Positions 36,115 to 45,333 of a stretch of DNA of 64,000 bases are shown here, piece after piece; position 1 is the stretch's first letter, and every line of letters starts with the position of its first letter. The translations under genes and the position numbers were made by a program. The stretch covers positions 1 through 64,000 of the forward strand of contig JANYDG010000062.1 in NCBI GenBank assembly GCA_025359885.1. Reading direction: 5' to 3'. This DNA comes from Acidobacteriota bacterium. GTDB taxonomy: Bacteria > Acidobacteriota > Terriglobia > Terriglobales > Acidobacteriaceae. The notes beneath the pieces were generated by a model, which worked only from the letters and a program-made list of their open reading frames with translations, had not been told where the DNA came from and ran no database searches.

Positions 36115-37521
36115 TCACTTCATTGGAGCCTCGGTGGGCGCCGAGGTGCCGGTAATCAGGCTGGCGATGCTGTCCGCCAGTTGCGGCTGCACCACCACAA
36201 AAAACATGCCTCCTCGGCCGTTCTGGCTCCGATCACACTTGGGGCCGGCGATGGCACCTTGTTGGTTCATATCACCAAAAATTGCGTAATGCGTGGTACC
36301 AGATGTGGAGACGCCCAGCTTGGCGTGATTGAAACTAGGACCTGAGCCACCGCTAAGGCCAATCGATTTGCCTGCCCACTGGCCGGTGAGTGCTATTTCT
36401 ACCGGGCCAGGCTTGGGCAACGAAGCCAGCGACGGACTCCAGCAGGCGATGGCGGTCGTGGCGTCGGTCGAGTAGATCTGCGGGCTATCCCACCAGCTGG
36501 CCACCCGCAGTGAAACGCCACCGAGTACAGCGGAGACCATCTGCCACGGTGGGACCGGGAGTTGCGACGGCTTGGAGATGAGTTCGACGCCGCTCGAGAG
36601 CACAGTGGTGATGAGCGAAGAGCTGGCAGATTTCTCGCCGAGTTTGGCAACCAATTGCTGCACCTCGGGTGGGCCGCCATTGCTGACCACCTGCGAATTT
36701 GCAGCGTCCGTGACGACGCTGGAGTTGCCCAGGGCAGCAAGCACCTGCATCAGATCAGCTTTGGAGAGACGCAGGGCAAAAAAATGCTGGCTAACCTCGA
36801 TGTTGTCGTCCTTTTTCAGACAGCCCAGGGTGTTGCCCTCTGTCTTGCGCGGGAACCGGGCGCTGCCGGAGGCTGGCCACGAAGGAGTCGAAACCTGCAT
36901 CACCATCCCTTCGCCCGCATCGTTCCAGGCGACCATGCCTTTGGAGTGGCCCCAGGGCTCGTCGCAGCCGTTTCCCGAGCATGTTTTGATGGGCGGGTCC
37001 TGGTAAAACTGATCGTTCCAGACTACGTAGTGAAAGGCGCCGTTGTAGACCTGGTCAAAGGTCGCCCCGACGGGATCAGTCGCGGGAGCGGGAGCGGGGG
37101 CACTGACGGGAGCAGCCGGGCCTGCCCCCGTGACACCCACGCAGCCCGCTCCCTGCTGGAGCGTGGGCGCTTCACTACTGGCGTAGGCGAATTGCTGACC
37201 AAACGCTTTGTAGGCAAACGGGTCGCCGCCAAAGGGGCAGGCGCGGGTAGCGCCGGCGCTACAGCCTGGGAAAGTGGATGCATTGAATTTAAAGACAAAC
37301 CACCAGTCAACCGGGTGCCCTTTGGCGAGCATGGGGTAGGGGGCTGGGCACGCAGGTGAGTCGGGCGAGCCGGCGCCGCATCTGGTCCCGGCGAGGGTAG
37401 CGGAGGGAGGAAATGGTGCTGATGCGGCGGGGCTGGGTGTAGGGGCCTGGGCAAAGGTTGGACAAGCCAGAGCGAGAAGAAGGATTGCACCGCTGAATAT
37501 CCCCATTGTTTTCAGGTTCAT
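36115..37521 (-). CDS. Exported protein of unknown function
   Basis: About 468 residues from the ATG before a signal peptide (MGIFSGAILLLALACPTFA); the track adds 17 residues. A Pro/Ala/Ser-rich linker (about 20-40) precedes a domain rich in Cys, Gly and Trp (RCGAGSPDSPACPAP..., GCSAGATRACPFGGDPF, CSGNGCDEPWGHSKGMVAW, NTLGCLKKDD). The H-S-K-G and DxxEGMVMQVSTPSWPASGS segments recall DNase-II-like proteins, in which HxK motifs are catalytic; this resemblance is from memory and uncertain. A later half has WWDSPQIYSTDATTAIACW and HAKLGVSTSGTTHYAIFGDMNQQG, again DNase-II-like. Possibly an exported phosphodiesterase-fold protein. Confidence 0.6.
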   Translation of the reverse strand: MNLKTMGIFSGAILLLALACPTFAQAPTPSPAASAPFPPSATLAGTRCGAGSPDSPACPAPYPMLAKGHPVDWWFVFKFNASTFPGCSAGATRACPFGGDPFAYKAFGQQFAYASSEAPTLQQGAGCVGVTGAGPAAPVSAPAPAPATDPVGATFDQVYNGAFHYVVWNDQFYQDPPIKTCSGNGCDEPWGHSKGMVAWNDAGEGMVMQVSTPSWPASGSARFPRKTEGNTLGCLKKDDNIEVSQHFFALRLSKADLMQVLAALGNSSVVTDAANSQVVSNGGPPEVQQLVAKLGEKSASSSLITTVLSSGVELISKPSQLPVPPWQMVSAVLGGVSLRVASWWDSPQIYSTDATTAIACWSPSLASLPKPGPVEIALTGQWAGKSIGLSGGSGPSFNHAKLGVSTSGTTHYAIFGDMNQQGAIAGPKCDRSQNGRGGMFFVVVQPQLADSIASLITGTSAPTEAPMK

Positions 37522-37651
37522 GGCAGGCCCTGCTTTCTTGATTCGCGGAGGAACTGAGCCTCGGAATCTCAAGCGAAAGTATGCGGCGGGAAAAAGGACT
37601 CGTCAAGCCATGGTCAGCCACCATTGGTTGTTTGCCATGCAGATCTCCGAG

Positions 37652-38995
37652 CTACTCAAAGACCGGCACGTAGATGGCAAAGCCTCGCGGAGGCGCCGGG
37701 AATTCTGCATTGCCATCGGCGTCGGTGGTGCGTTCGTTGGGAGGTGCCTGATCGTGGCCGTCCCAGGCGGCGGGACGGAATTTCTGGTTGGGCCAGCGAG
37801 TTTTCACCGCGGTGCCGCTCCATCTGTCGCCAAGGTTATTCAAAACGTAAATGAGGCCGGGCTGGTCAATTGACTCTGACTTGTAGCCGACGCGCTGCAT
37901 GACATAGAGGTCGGGATCGGCATGGAGAATCTGCGAGTCACCGCCTGCGTTCTCGTGGTGAACCTTGATGAGAGCGTCTATGCCGTTGGGCGTTCCGGGG
38001 CGGTCAAGCCGGTTGTTGTAGTAGTCGTGCCAGAAGACGCAGGGGTAGCCCTCATGCACCATGATAAACGAGTAGGCCAGCATCTTGTCGTTCACGATTG
38101 CGTTGTCGCCCATGTCGTGGTTATCCACGAAGGTAGCCGCATGCAAGGGCCGCTTCATCACGACCGCGCCGTCATCGGTGAGGTTGCGCAGGTCGTAGTT
38201 AAGAGTGTCACAGACGTCTTTGAGCTTGTAGCGGAGGGGAAAGTCAAAAGCGGTAATCTGATTGTCGGTCATACCGTTGACACGGTCAATCCATTGCTCG
38301 ATGTCATCGGGGCCTGACCAGAGTTCAGCCACGACGTAAGGAGTAAATTCCTTGCCATCTTTGACATAGCGGTATTTGGCGAGCATGCTAATCATCCACG
38401 CGCCGTAGCCCTTGACGTAGTCAAAGCGGAAGCCATCAAAGTCCAGCTCCTCAATGAGCATGCGGGCGTAGTCGAACATGGCCTTGTAGACATCCGGATT
38501 GCGATGGCAAAGGTGAGGAAAGCCGCCGAAGTTTTCACCTTCGATCATGTCTTGCTCATACCGGCAGGGGTGGAAGCAGTTCCAGTCGCGGGGAAAGCGA
38601 CCGCTGGCGGGTTTGAATTTGGTCCAGCGCTTCTGCCCGTCGAGCGGATTCGTCTCTTCCTCGTCAGCGCCGGAGTTGTGGTTGATCACCACGTCGGCAT
38701 AGAGGGTAAGCTTGCTCTTGTGTGCCTTGGCGATCAGCGCTTCGAGCTCTGCCCGATTGCCATAGAGGGTTTTCACGCCGCCTTTCTGGTCAAAATCGCC
38801 GAGATCAAAGTAGTCGTAGGGATCGTAGCCCATCGAGCGATGGTCGGCACCTTTATTGACTGGTGGCAGCCACAGCGCATCGAAGCCCGAAGCGGCAATG
38901 GTTTCGATACGGTCGGCGATCACGTTCCACCAGTTTCCTTCTTGATTCTCGATCGTGGGGGCGTCCCAGTAAAATGCCTGCAACATGACTGCCAT
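37652..38995 (-). CDS. Alpha-amylase, glycoside hydrolase family 13
   Basis: 447 residues without a signal peptide, so probably cytoplasmic. It hydrolyses alpha-1,4-glucans. GH13 regions visible: LYADVVINHN (region I), FDGFRFDYVKGY with the nucleophile Asp (II), VVAELWSG with the acid/base Glu (III), ATFVDNHDMGDN with the transition-state Asp (IV). The arrangement resembles the bacterial liquefying alpha-amylase type (MLQAFYWDAP...). AGGAG lies six nt before the ATG. It stands alone between an exported protein gene and a carboxypeptidase-regulatory-like gene; no glycogen genes are adjacent. Confidence 0.93.
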   Translation of the reverse strand: MAVMLQAFYWDAPTIENQEGNWWNVIADRIETIAASGFDALWLPPVNKGADHRSMGYDPYDYFDLGDFDQKGGVKTLYGNRAELEALIAKAHKSKLTLYADVVINHNSGADEEETNPLDGQKRWTKFKPASGRFPRDWNCFHPCRYEQDMIEGENFGGFPHLCHRNPDVYKAMFDYARMLIEELDFDGFRFDYVKGYGAWMISMLAKYRYVKDGKEFTPYVVAELWSGPDDIEQWIDRVNGMTDNQITAFDFPLRYKLKDVCDTLNYDLRNLTDDGAVVMKRPLHAATFVDNHDMGDNAIVNDKMLAYSFIMVHEGYPCVFWHDYYNNRLDRPGTPNGIDALIKVHHENAGGDSQILHADPDLYVMQRVGYKSESIDQPGLIYVLNNLGDRWSGTAVKTRWPNQKFRPAAWDGHDQAPPNERTTDADGNAEFPAPPRGFAIYVPVFE

Positions 38996-39231
38996 AGAAG
39001 ACTCCTGGGGCCGGAGATGGATGCTTTCCGGCTTGGAAATGGGGATTGGTTCGTCTTGGTGAACGCCGGCGAAAGGCGTGGCGCGGACGCGATCATCACG
39101 CAGTATGAGCTGCGAGAACGTTGAAGTCTGTGCAGAAAAGAACCCGAGAGTAAAAGCCGGCCGCGCCCGGAAAATTCGCAGGACTCCGGCTGGCTGGGCA
39201 ACCGGAGGGGAGCAGGCACGTTGCCTGAGTC

Positions 39232-39672
39232 TTACTTCATCTTGAGGTCAAACTCCACGATCTTGCGCGAATCAAAGGAGCTGACCGTCTTCACGGGGCT
39301 CTTGGATTTACCTTGTTCGGCCCAAACCTCGTAATCGTCGATCATGCCGACCTGGGCGAAGCGGAAGGCTCCGTCGGGCGTGCTGGTAAAGCTTTTCACG
39401 CTTCGGGTCTTCAGGTTTTTGAGGAAGATGGTGGCCCCGCCGACAGGTGTCTCAGTGTCGTTCAGGACTTTGCCCTGAATCGTGCGCTGGCTGAAGTTCT
39501 GGCCCTCAGCCACGAGCGGACCCAGGCTCGCACGCCCGGCAGCCTGGGTAGAGTTCAAGGTGCCTGTCGGAATGAGACCCAGAACCGCAGCGCCCATCAT
39601 GCACGCTGCGAGCAGGCGCGCGTTGCCGTAGAGCGATCTTCCGGGGCTTGATTTGCGTGTGAGTTGCTTCAA
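39232..39672 (-). CDS. Exported carboxypeptidase-regulatory-like domain protein
   Basis: 146 residues. A hydrophobic signal segment (about 20-45: LLAACMMGAAVLGLIPTGTL) precedes one CarboxypepD_reg-like beta-sandwich (about 60-140: RTIQGKVLNDTETPVGGATIFLKNLKT...GAFRFAQVGMIDDYEVWAEQGKSKS). Such domains are very common in acidobacterial envelope proteins and usually mediate binding or stability. The TTG start overlaps the stop of the upstream LysW-like gene (TTGA), so the two are translationally coupled, an unusual pairing of a cytosolic zinc ribbon and an exported sandwich. Confidence 0.75.
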   Translation of the reverse strand: MKQLTRKSSPGRSLYGNARLLAACMMGAAVLGLIPTGTLNSTQAAGRASLGPLVAEGQNFSQRTIQGKVLNDTETPVGGATIFLKNLKTRSVKSFTSTPDGAFRFAQVGMIDDYEVWAEQGKSKSPVKTVSSFDSRKIVEFDLKMK

Positions 39673-39869
39673 TCTTCTTCCTCTTCCTCGTCAAGAAACT
39701 CGTCGTCGTCTTCGTCGAGTTCGTCACCGTCTACGTTCGCGAGTTCGAGAGGCTCTGTGCCTACGACTTCAAACTCGGTACCGCACTCGTCACAGGCGAT
39801 GATGTCGCCTTCGTCTACCTCATCCACTTCAAAATCAAGCGGGTTCTCGCACTCCGGGCAATTCGGCAT
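39669..39869 (-). CDS. LysW-like zinc-ribbon protein with acidic tail
   Basis: 66 residues: a single zinc ribbon with CPEC (4-7) and CDEC (26-29), followed by FEVVGTEPLEL and a tail of almost only Asp/Glu. The layout matches LysW, the amino-group carrier protein of lysine/arginine biosynthesis, which is acidic and ends EDWGE with substrate joined to the terminal Glu. Here the tail ends in Asp and no EDWGE is present, so a true carrier role is doubtful. No lysX, argX or related pathway gene is in the window. It could be a stand-alone zinc ribbon or a paralogue. Confidence 0.7.
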   Translation of the reverse strand: MPNCPECENPLDFEVDEVDEGDIIACDECGTEFEVVGTEPLELANVDGDELDEDDDEFLDEEEEED

Positions 39870-39962
39870 TGCTCATCCTCCTTCAACTGCACCACTCAGG
39901 CCTTATGATGACAGAATCGCGCGGTGCGACTCGCCTAGTTTTAGGGAGAACGGCCATCGAGG

Positions 39963-39982
39963 TCAAGGGCTTGTGCCCTTGA
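39963..39982 (+). promoter_or_regulatory. Hairpin in the divergent upstream region
   Basis: Perfect 8-bp arms tcaagggc/gcccttga around loop ttgt, 37 nt before the M28 peptidase ATG and between the divergent LysW-like and peptidase genes. It could be an operator or a leader hairpin; function is unknown. Confidence 0.35.
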
Positions 39983-40018
39983 AACAGGCTGAAACAGGTG
40001 CTGCCAGGAGAAAAATGC

Positions 40019-41503
40019 ATGCAATCACCTCGAATTTTTCGAATCGCTTTCGCTCTTAGAGCTTCGTTTCCGCTTGCCTGCTGCGGCCTGCTTATTCTCT
40101 TGAACACTGGAACTGCTGTGACAGTTGCGCAGGCACCACCGGGCAGCGCGACGGCGGATTACCAGATGGCCGCAAAGCAGGTGCAAACAGCTCCCCCTGA
40201 TCCGGCGATTGCCGAGGCATTAGCCGAGGTTTCAGAGGCACACATACGTCAGACGATTGAGAAGCTGGTTGGTTTTGGCAACCGCAGCACCCTCTCAAGC
40301 ATGGAGGTAAACTTGCCCGCCGGGACGGGCGTAACGGCAGCGGCGGATTGGATCTATGCGCAGTTTGAGGCAATGTCAAAGGAGTGTGGTGGGTGCCTGG
40401 AGATCAAGCGAGACACCTTCACAGAACCCGTGGCGGACCGGATTCCCCAGCCGACGACGATCACCAATGTGTACGCGATATTGCGCGGCAATGACTCGGT
40501 CGCGGCTCAGCGGATGTACCTCGTGACGGGGCACTATGATTCGCGCAATTCAGACACGATGAATACCCGGGCGGCTGCACCGGGGGCCAATGATGACGCT
40601 TCCGGCGTGGCGGTATCGCTCGAATGTGCGCGGGTGCTAAGCAAGATGGCAAGCAAGCTGAATCTGCGAGGGACGGTGGTGTTTGCGGCAGTGGCGGGTG
40701 AGGAGCAGGGGCTGAACGGCTCGGCCCATCTGGCGCATCTGGCCCGGACCGAGGGCCGACAACTGGAAGCAGTCTTGAACAACGATATCGTGGGCGGGAA
40801 CACGACGCCTGGCGACACGCTGCAACTCAAAGACCGGGTGCGCGTCTTCTCTGAGGGGATTCCAGCAGGCGCTTCAGCGGACCAAGCGCGGCGGATTCGT
40901 GCCATGGGGCTGGCCGATGACGCGCCCAGCCGGCAGGTGGCGCGGGCCGTTGCAGATGCAGCGCGTACTTACTTGAGTTCCGCTCGGTTTATGCCCTTTC
41001 TGGTTTCGCGGCCAGACCGCTACCTGCGCGGTGGCGACCACACCAGCTTTAATCGCGAGGGCTTTGCCGGAGTTCGACTGACCGAATGGCGGGAAGACTT
41101 CAACCATCAGCATCAGGATGTTCGAATCGAGGATGGTGTCCAGTTTGGAGATCTGTTGCAGTTCGTCGACTTTGGCTACGTGGCACAGGTAGCCCGTCTG
41201 AACGCCGCGACGCTGGCCACGTTGGCAGCGTCGCCGGGAACCCCGGCAGATGTGACGATTGTGACGGACAAGCTGGAGAACGGGACGACACTGCGCTGGC
41301 AGGCCCCGAAAGGCGAGGCGGCAGGTGCTTCGGCAAGTACGCACTATGAGGTACTGTGGCGAGAAACGACTGCCGCCGACTGGCAGTATGCCTTTGAGGT
41401 GAAAGAAACGGCTGTGACACTTCCGGTTTCAAAGGACAACGTGTTTTTTGGCGTACGGGCGGTAGATGCGGCAGGCCATCGCGGGCTGGTGGCGGTACCG
41501 TAA
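40019..41503 (+). CDS. Exported M28-family metallopeptidase with FnIII tail
   Basis: About 494 residues from the ATG with AGGAG eight nt upstream (the track uses GTG at 39998). Signal peptide at about 10-35. The catalytic M28 domain has the zinc and catalytic residues in YLVTGHYDSRN, GANDDASGVAVSLE, AGEEQGLNGSAHLA and later Asp/His ligands (RGGDHTSFNREGFAGVRL). The last ~95 residues form a FnIII-like domain (TLRWQAPKGEAAGASASTHYEVLWRET). It differs from the other M28 gene (23.3 kb), which carries a PA domain instead. Probably a secreted aminopeptidase for protein scavenging. Confidence 0.9.
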   Translation: MQSPRIFRIAFALRASFPLACCGLLILLNTGTAVTVAQAPPGSATADYQMAAKQVQTAPPDPAIAEALAEVSEAHIRQTIEKLVGFGNRSTLSSMEVNLPAGTGVTAAADWIYAQFEAMSKECGGCLEIKRDTFTEPVADRIPQPTTITNVYAILRGNDSVAAQRMYLVTGHYDSRNSDTMNTRAAAPGANDDASGVAVSLECARVLSKMASKLNLRGTVVFAAVAGEEQGLNGSAHLAHLARTEGRQLEAVLNNDIVGGNTTPGDTLQLKDRVRVFSEGIPAGASADQARRIRAMGLADDAPSRQVARAVADAARTYLSSARFMPFLVSRPDRYLRGGDHTSFNREGFAGVRLTEWREDFNHQHQDVRIEDGVQFGDLLQFVDFGYVAQVARLNAATLATLAASPGTPADVTIVTDKLENGTTLRWQAPKGEAAGASASTHYEVLWRETTAADWQYAFEVKETAVTLPVSKDNVFFGVRAVDAAGHRGLVAVP

Positions 41504-41571
41504 GCGATGTCGTCAACTCATGCACTGCATGACATGGCCGATGCAAACGATGTAGGCTCAGAGAGACGGCT

Positions 41572-42396
41572 ATGGCTCAGTTCGGTTCCATGCAATTCGC
41601 GTTTCCTGATTTCAGCGGGGCAACCCGGCGGCTGATTCTGTGGAATCTGGGCGCTTATTTTGTGCTGCTGCTGGTGACGTCGGCGCGGCTGGTGGAACCG
41701 GGGTGGGTGATGGCCCACTTCGGGTTGTATCCGCCGAACCTGATGGTAGGGCAACTCTGGCAACCCTTCACCTACAGCCTCGTACATCTCACGCTGGTCA
41801 GCACGCTGCTGCAATTGCTGGGGCTGTGGTTTCTTGCCGGCTTTCTGGAGCAGATGCACAGCGGGAACTGGGTGCAGGGGCTCTATGCAACATCGGTACT
41901 GGGATCGGCTGTAGCGGCTGTTGTCATCTTTGTGGTGGGCTTGCGGCTTGGCTTTCCGCCGCCTCTGGTGTCAATCACAGGCTGCACAGGCGGCATTTTT
42001 GGGATGATGGCCGTCATTGGCCTGCTGCATGGAGACATCGAGTTCCGGCTGATGTTTCTGGTCGGTATCAAGGCCAGGTACCTGGCTGCAATTTATGTGC
42101 TGGTGGCGCTGGCGCAGACATTTGGGGAGCAGCGCATGTACGCCTTTGCGCAACTGGGCGGGGCCCTCGCAGCGGTGTTGTATATACGGTATGCGCCTCG
42201 GCGGGGCTTTGGCGTGCAACTCAGCGAGAGCCTCTACGGAATGCGCAATCGCTACTACCGCTGGAAGCGGCGCCGGGCAGCGAGCAAGTTCCAGGTCTAC
42301 ATGAAGAAGCAGGGCCGCACCGTCCGCTTTGACGGCCAGGGGCGGATGATCGACGAAGACGACGTAAAGCACAACGACCGCTCGCGCTGGAATTAA
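41572..42396 (+). CDS. Rhomboid-like membrane protein without catalytic residues
   Basis: 274 residues with about six transmembrane helices of rhomboid type. Family hallmarks remain: an N-terminal helix, the loop with LWQPFTYSLVHLTLVSTLLQLLGLWFLAGFLE, and a helix containing ITGCTGGIFGMMAVIG. In active rhomboids this is GxSGxxxG with the nucleophile Ser; here the position is Thr139 (G-C-T-G). The catalytic His of the last helix (normally H-x-G-G) is Gln194 in AQLGGALA. Both changes together predict a non-proteolytic rhomboid, similar in logic to iRhoms or derlin-type pseudoproteases. A cytosolic Arg/Lys-rich C-terminus of about 70 residues follows. Confidence 0.8.
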   Translation: MAQFGSMQFAFPDFSGATRRLILWNLGAYFVLLLVTSARLVEPGWVMAHFGLYPPNLMVGQLWQPFTYSLVHLTLVSTLLQLLGLWFLAGFLEQMHSGNWVQGLYATSVLGSAVAAVVIFVVGLRLGFPPPLVSITGCTGGIFGMMAVIGLLHGDIEFRLMFLVGIKARYLAAIYVLVALAQTFGEQRMYAFAQLGGALAAVLYIRYAPRRGFGVQLSESLYGMRNRYYRWKRRRAASKFQVYMKKQGRTVRFDGQGRMIDEDDVKHNDRSRWN

Positions 42397-42457
42397 GGTT
42401 CACGCCCCAGAGCCACGTGCCCTCGTTCAGTGGATTCCGCTAAAATTCAGTTCTGAT

Positions 42458-43426
42458 ATGACGACAAAAAAGATTGCCTTCCTCTTTCCCGGCCAGGGTT
42501 CGCAAACCGTGGGCATGGGACGCTCTCTCGCTGAAATCTACCCTGTAGCAGCGGCCACGTTTGCTGAGGCCGACGAGGCTCTTGGCTTCCCGCTGAGCCG
42601 CGTCTTTCTCGACGGCCCAGAAGACGAACTGCGGCTGACAGAGAACACGCAGCCGGCGATTCTGACCGTGAGCGTGGCTGCGTGGCGCGTGCTGGCCGAG
42701 CATGGCATGACGCCGACGCTGGCGGCCGGACATTCACTGGGCGAATGGTCTGCCCACGTGGCTGCGGGTACGTTGAGCTTCGCCGATGCAGTGCGTGCCG
42801 TCAAATCCCGTGGCCGCGCGATGCAGCGGGCCGTGCCTGCCGGCGAGGGAGCCATGGCGGCAGTTCTGGCCCTGGCGGCAGATTCCATCGCCGAGGCCTG
42901 CCTTGAAGCCGCAGCAGTGACCGGGCAGGTGGTGGCGGCAGCTAACTTCAATTCCCCGGATCAGACAGTGATTTCAGGCGCCAAAGCAGCGGTAGAAAAG
43001 GCTGCGGAGCTAGTCAAGGCCCGCGGCGCGAGGAAAGTGGTGATGCTCCCGGTAAGCGCACCCTTCCATTGCGCCCTGATGCAACCCGCGCAGGACGAGG
43101 TGGCGCGAGTGCTGGGCGGATTGACCCTCGGAGAACCCCAGTTCCCGGTAGCAGCTAACGTCTCCGGTACCATTTTGAAAAACGCAGTCGCTGCACAGCA
43201 GGCGCTGATTGAGCAGGTCACAGGCACGGTCCGCTGGGTGGATTGCGTGCAGGGGCTGGTCGGTGCAGGGGCTGAGGTTTTCCTCGAAGTCGGTCCGGGC
43301 AAAGTACTCTCCGGGCTGCTGCGCCAAATCGACCGCGGGCTCAAGTGCCTGAACGTCGAAGATCAGGCGAGCCTGGAGAAGACCCTCGCAGAGCTGGCGG
43401 CTATGGAGTTACAGGCCGCCGAGTAG
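42458..43426 (+). CDS. fabD: Malonyl-CoA:ACP transacylase FabD
   Basis: Transfers malonate from CoA to acyl-carrier protein in type II fatty-acid synthesis. The 322-residue protein starts KIAFLFPGQGSQTVGMG and has the nucleophile in AAGHSLGEWSA (Ser93), RAMQRAVPAGEGAMAAV with the carboxylate-binding Arg, and the catalytic His in VSAPFHCALM (about 200). Ending with the expected VEVGPGKVLSGLLRQI. No fabH, fabG or acpP is adjacent, so the usual fab cluster is broken up here. Its stop is two nt from the stop of the convergent 43429 gene. Confidence 0.96.
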   Translation: MTTKKIAFLFPGQGSQTVGMGRSLAEIYPVAAATFAEADEALGFPLSRVFLDGPEDELRLTENTQPAILTVSVAAWRVLAEHGMTPTLAAGHSLGEWSAHVAAGTLSFADAVRAVKSRGRAMQRAVPAGEGAMAAVLALAADSIAEACLEAAAVTGQVVAAANFNSPDQTVISGAKAAVEKAAELVKARGARKVVMLPVSAPFHCALMQPAQDEVARVLGGLTLGEPQFPVAANVSGTILKNAVAAQQALIEQVTGTVRWVDCVQGLVGAGAEVFLEVGPGKVLSGLLRQIDRGLKCLNVEDQASLEKTLAELAAMELQAAE

Positions 43427-43428
43427 AG

Positions 43429-43929
43429 CTATTGATTGAGGCGCAGCTCAAACGGGGAGAAATCCAGCTTGTGGTCGTGCTTGTCATAGGCCAGAAAAAG
43501 CGGCTTGCTCTTGCGGCCATTGATCATGGCACCGACGATGAGCATGCTGCCGGAAACTTTTTTCACGACGAACTGGTGGCTGGCAATGGTGCCATAGTCG
43601 TTGGCGGCGCTGTTGGGGCCCCAATCCTCTGAGAAGCGCGCAAAAGGATAGGAAGCGTACCTTTCCTGGTGCTGCTTCCACTCCGGGTCGTTTTGCCAGA
43701 TACCGTAGGCGCTGGGCAGGTCGTTGCTCTCGACCGCTTTCAGAAAATGCTCAGCCGTGCGTTCCCCGCTCCAGTAGGTTGGCCAGGTCCATGGAAAATC
43801 AATGGGGCGGCCAGCGACCAGCCAGCCGGCAAGCAGAAGCACAAAAAGCCCGGTAGCCACGCCTGCAATCAACTGGGTCCGGCGGCGTGAGCCAGCAGAA
43901 TCAAACCTGGGTGCATCCATCAGGGTCAT
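43429..43929 (-). CDS. Single-pass membrane protein of unknown function
   Basis: 166 residues: a short cytoplasmic lead, one transmembrane helix (about 20-40: LIAGVATGLFVLLLAGWLVAG), and a ~120-residue exported domain with aromatic-rich sequence (FPWTWPTYWSGERTAEHFLKAVESNDLPSAYGIW, YPFARFSEDWGPNSAANDYGTIASHQFVVKKV). The 'SAYGIW...' helical start and following beta segment resemble NTF2-like or DUF4864-type folds, but no family can be assigned. It converges on fabD. Confidence 0.65.
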   Translation of the reverse strand: MTLMDAPRFDSAGSRRRTQLIAGVATGLFVLLLAGWLVAGRPIDFPWTWPTYWSGERTAEHFLKAVESNDLPSAYGIWQNDPEWKQHQERYASYPFARFSEDWGPNSAANDYGTIASHQFVVKKVSGSMLIVGAMINGRKSKPLFLAYDKHDHKLDFSPFELRLNQ

Positions 43930-44034
43930 CGTGCGTTTTTCCTCGGGCGTTCGAGTTGAGCAGACGTGTCGCTACTCGAAGTCGCTACTAGTAGAGACTA
44001 CACCGGCCAGGAAAATGTTCCCGGAGCAGCATGA

Positions 44035-45240
44035 TCACGCACCGCTCGCGGGAAGATCGTCAAAGGTGAAGCTGGTGCGGCTCCGCTCCTGGTGGCGTTC
44101 GAGGGCCAGTTCAATCAGCCGCGTAATCAGGTCAGAATATTCGAGGCCGGTCGCCTCCCAGAGCTTGGGATACATGCTGATCGAGGTGAAACCAGGCAGG
44201 GTGTTGACTTCGTTCAGGTAGATCCTGCGCTTCCCGTCCGGCTCCATGAGGAAATCAACGCGGGCCAGGCCAGCGAGGTCGCAGGCCCTGAAAGCTTCAA
44301 TGGCCATGGCGCGGATCTGCTTTGACTCGGCAGCGGTGAGCTTGGCTGGGATGATCGGCACCGAGGCGTCGCTCAGGTACTTCGCCTCGTAGTCGTAGAA
44401 CTCTTTCCCAGGAACGATCTCGCCAACCACGCTGGTCTTGGGCGCGTCGTTGCCGAGGACTGCGACCTCCAGTTCGCGGGCCTTTCCGGTACTACCAGAC
44501 TTGCTCGCGCGTGATTTACCGCTACCGCCTGTGACGCCCTCTTCGATGACGATCTTACGGTCAAACCGGGCGGCAAGCGTCAGCGCCGGGCCAAGTTCCT
44601 TGCGGTCGTGCACCTTGCTGATTCCGACCGAAGAGCCCAGGTTTGCAGGCTTCACGAAGAATGGGTACTTGAGCGCGGCTTCAATTGCGGTGACGGTCTT
44701 GCGCGGGTTTGCCTCCCACGCCGTGCGCAGAATGGTCACGTGCTTGACGATGGGCAGCCGCGCCTGGGCAAACAGCCGCTTCATCACGTCCTTGTCCATG
44801 CCCGCCGCAGAGCCGAGCACACCGGAACCGACGTAGGCCGTGTTGGCGAGTTCAAAAAGGCCCTGGATCGTCCCGTCCTCGCCAAATGTGCCGTGGAGAA
44901 CAGGAAAAACCACGTCGAGGGACTTGCCGTCCGGGCTCCCGGCTTCGCCGAGAACTCTGGCATCGGGAATGAGGGCTGTGACGGCGTCGGCCGCGATTTC
45001 CGGGCCCGCATTGGGCAAGGCCGGGCTGAGCAGCGTCGGTGCTGCTGCGGGGCTGCCCCTGAGCAGGGCCTGGGCACCGCCACCGGTAAGCCACTGACCG
45101 GTCTTCGAGATGCCGATGGGGACGACTTCAAACTTCTTCTTGTCGATCGCTTTAAGAATGGAGGCAGCCGAGAGGAGCGAAACTTCATGCTCCCCGCTGC
45201 GGCCGCCAAAGAGGATGCCTACGCGCAGTTTCTTTGCCAT
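44035..45240 (-). CDS. ddl: D-alanine-D-alanine ligase
   Basis: ATP-grasp ligase making the D-Ala-D-Ala dipeptide of peptidoglycan. From the ATG at 45240 the product is ~401 residues; the track adds 28. Motifs: [97 protein letters not shown]. The insertion [23 protein letters not shown] in the ATP-grasp region lengthens it beyond the usual ~310-370 residues (long Ddl, VanA-like length). No murC/murB cluster surrounds it. Confidence 0.95.
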   Translation of the reverse strand: MAKKLRVGILFGGRSGEHEVSLLSAASILKAIDKKKFEVVPIGISKTGQWLTGGGAQALLRGSPAAAPTLLSPALPNAGPEIAADAVTALIPDARVLGEAGSPDGKSLDVVFPVLHGTFGEDGTIQGLFELANTAYVGSGVLGSAAGMDKDVMKRLFAQARLPIVKHVTILRTAWEANPRKTVTAIEAALKYPFFVKPANLGSSVGISKVHDRKELGPALTLAARFDRKIVIEEGVTGGSGKSRASKSGSTGKARELEVAVLGNDAPKTSVVGEIVPGKEFYDYEAKYLSDASVPIIPAKLTAAESKQIRAMAIEAFRACDLAGLARVDFLMEPDGKRRIYLNEVNTLPGFTSISMYPKLWEATGLEYSDLITRLIELALERHQERSRTSFTFDDLPASGA

Positions 45241-45333
45241 GTCTGTTTGATTGTAGTTCGCAGAATCCTTCCCCTCGTTTGCACAGAGGGTTCGCGCCTT
45301 GCTTTCCTGCAATCGGGCAGACACCCAAAACGG

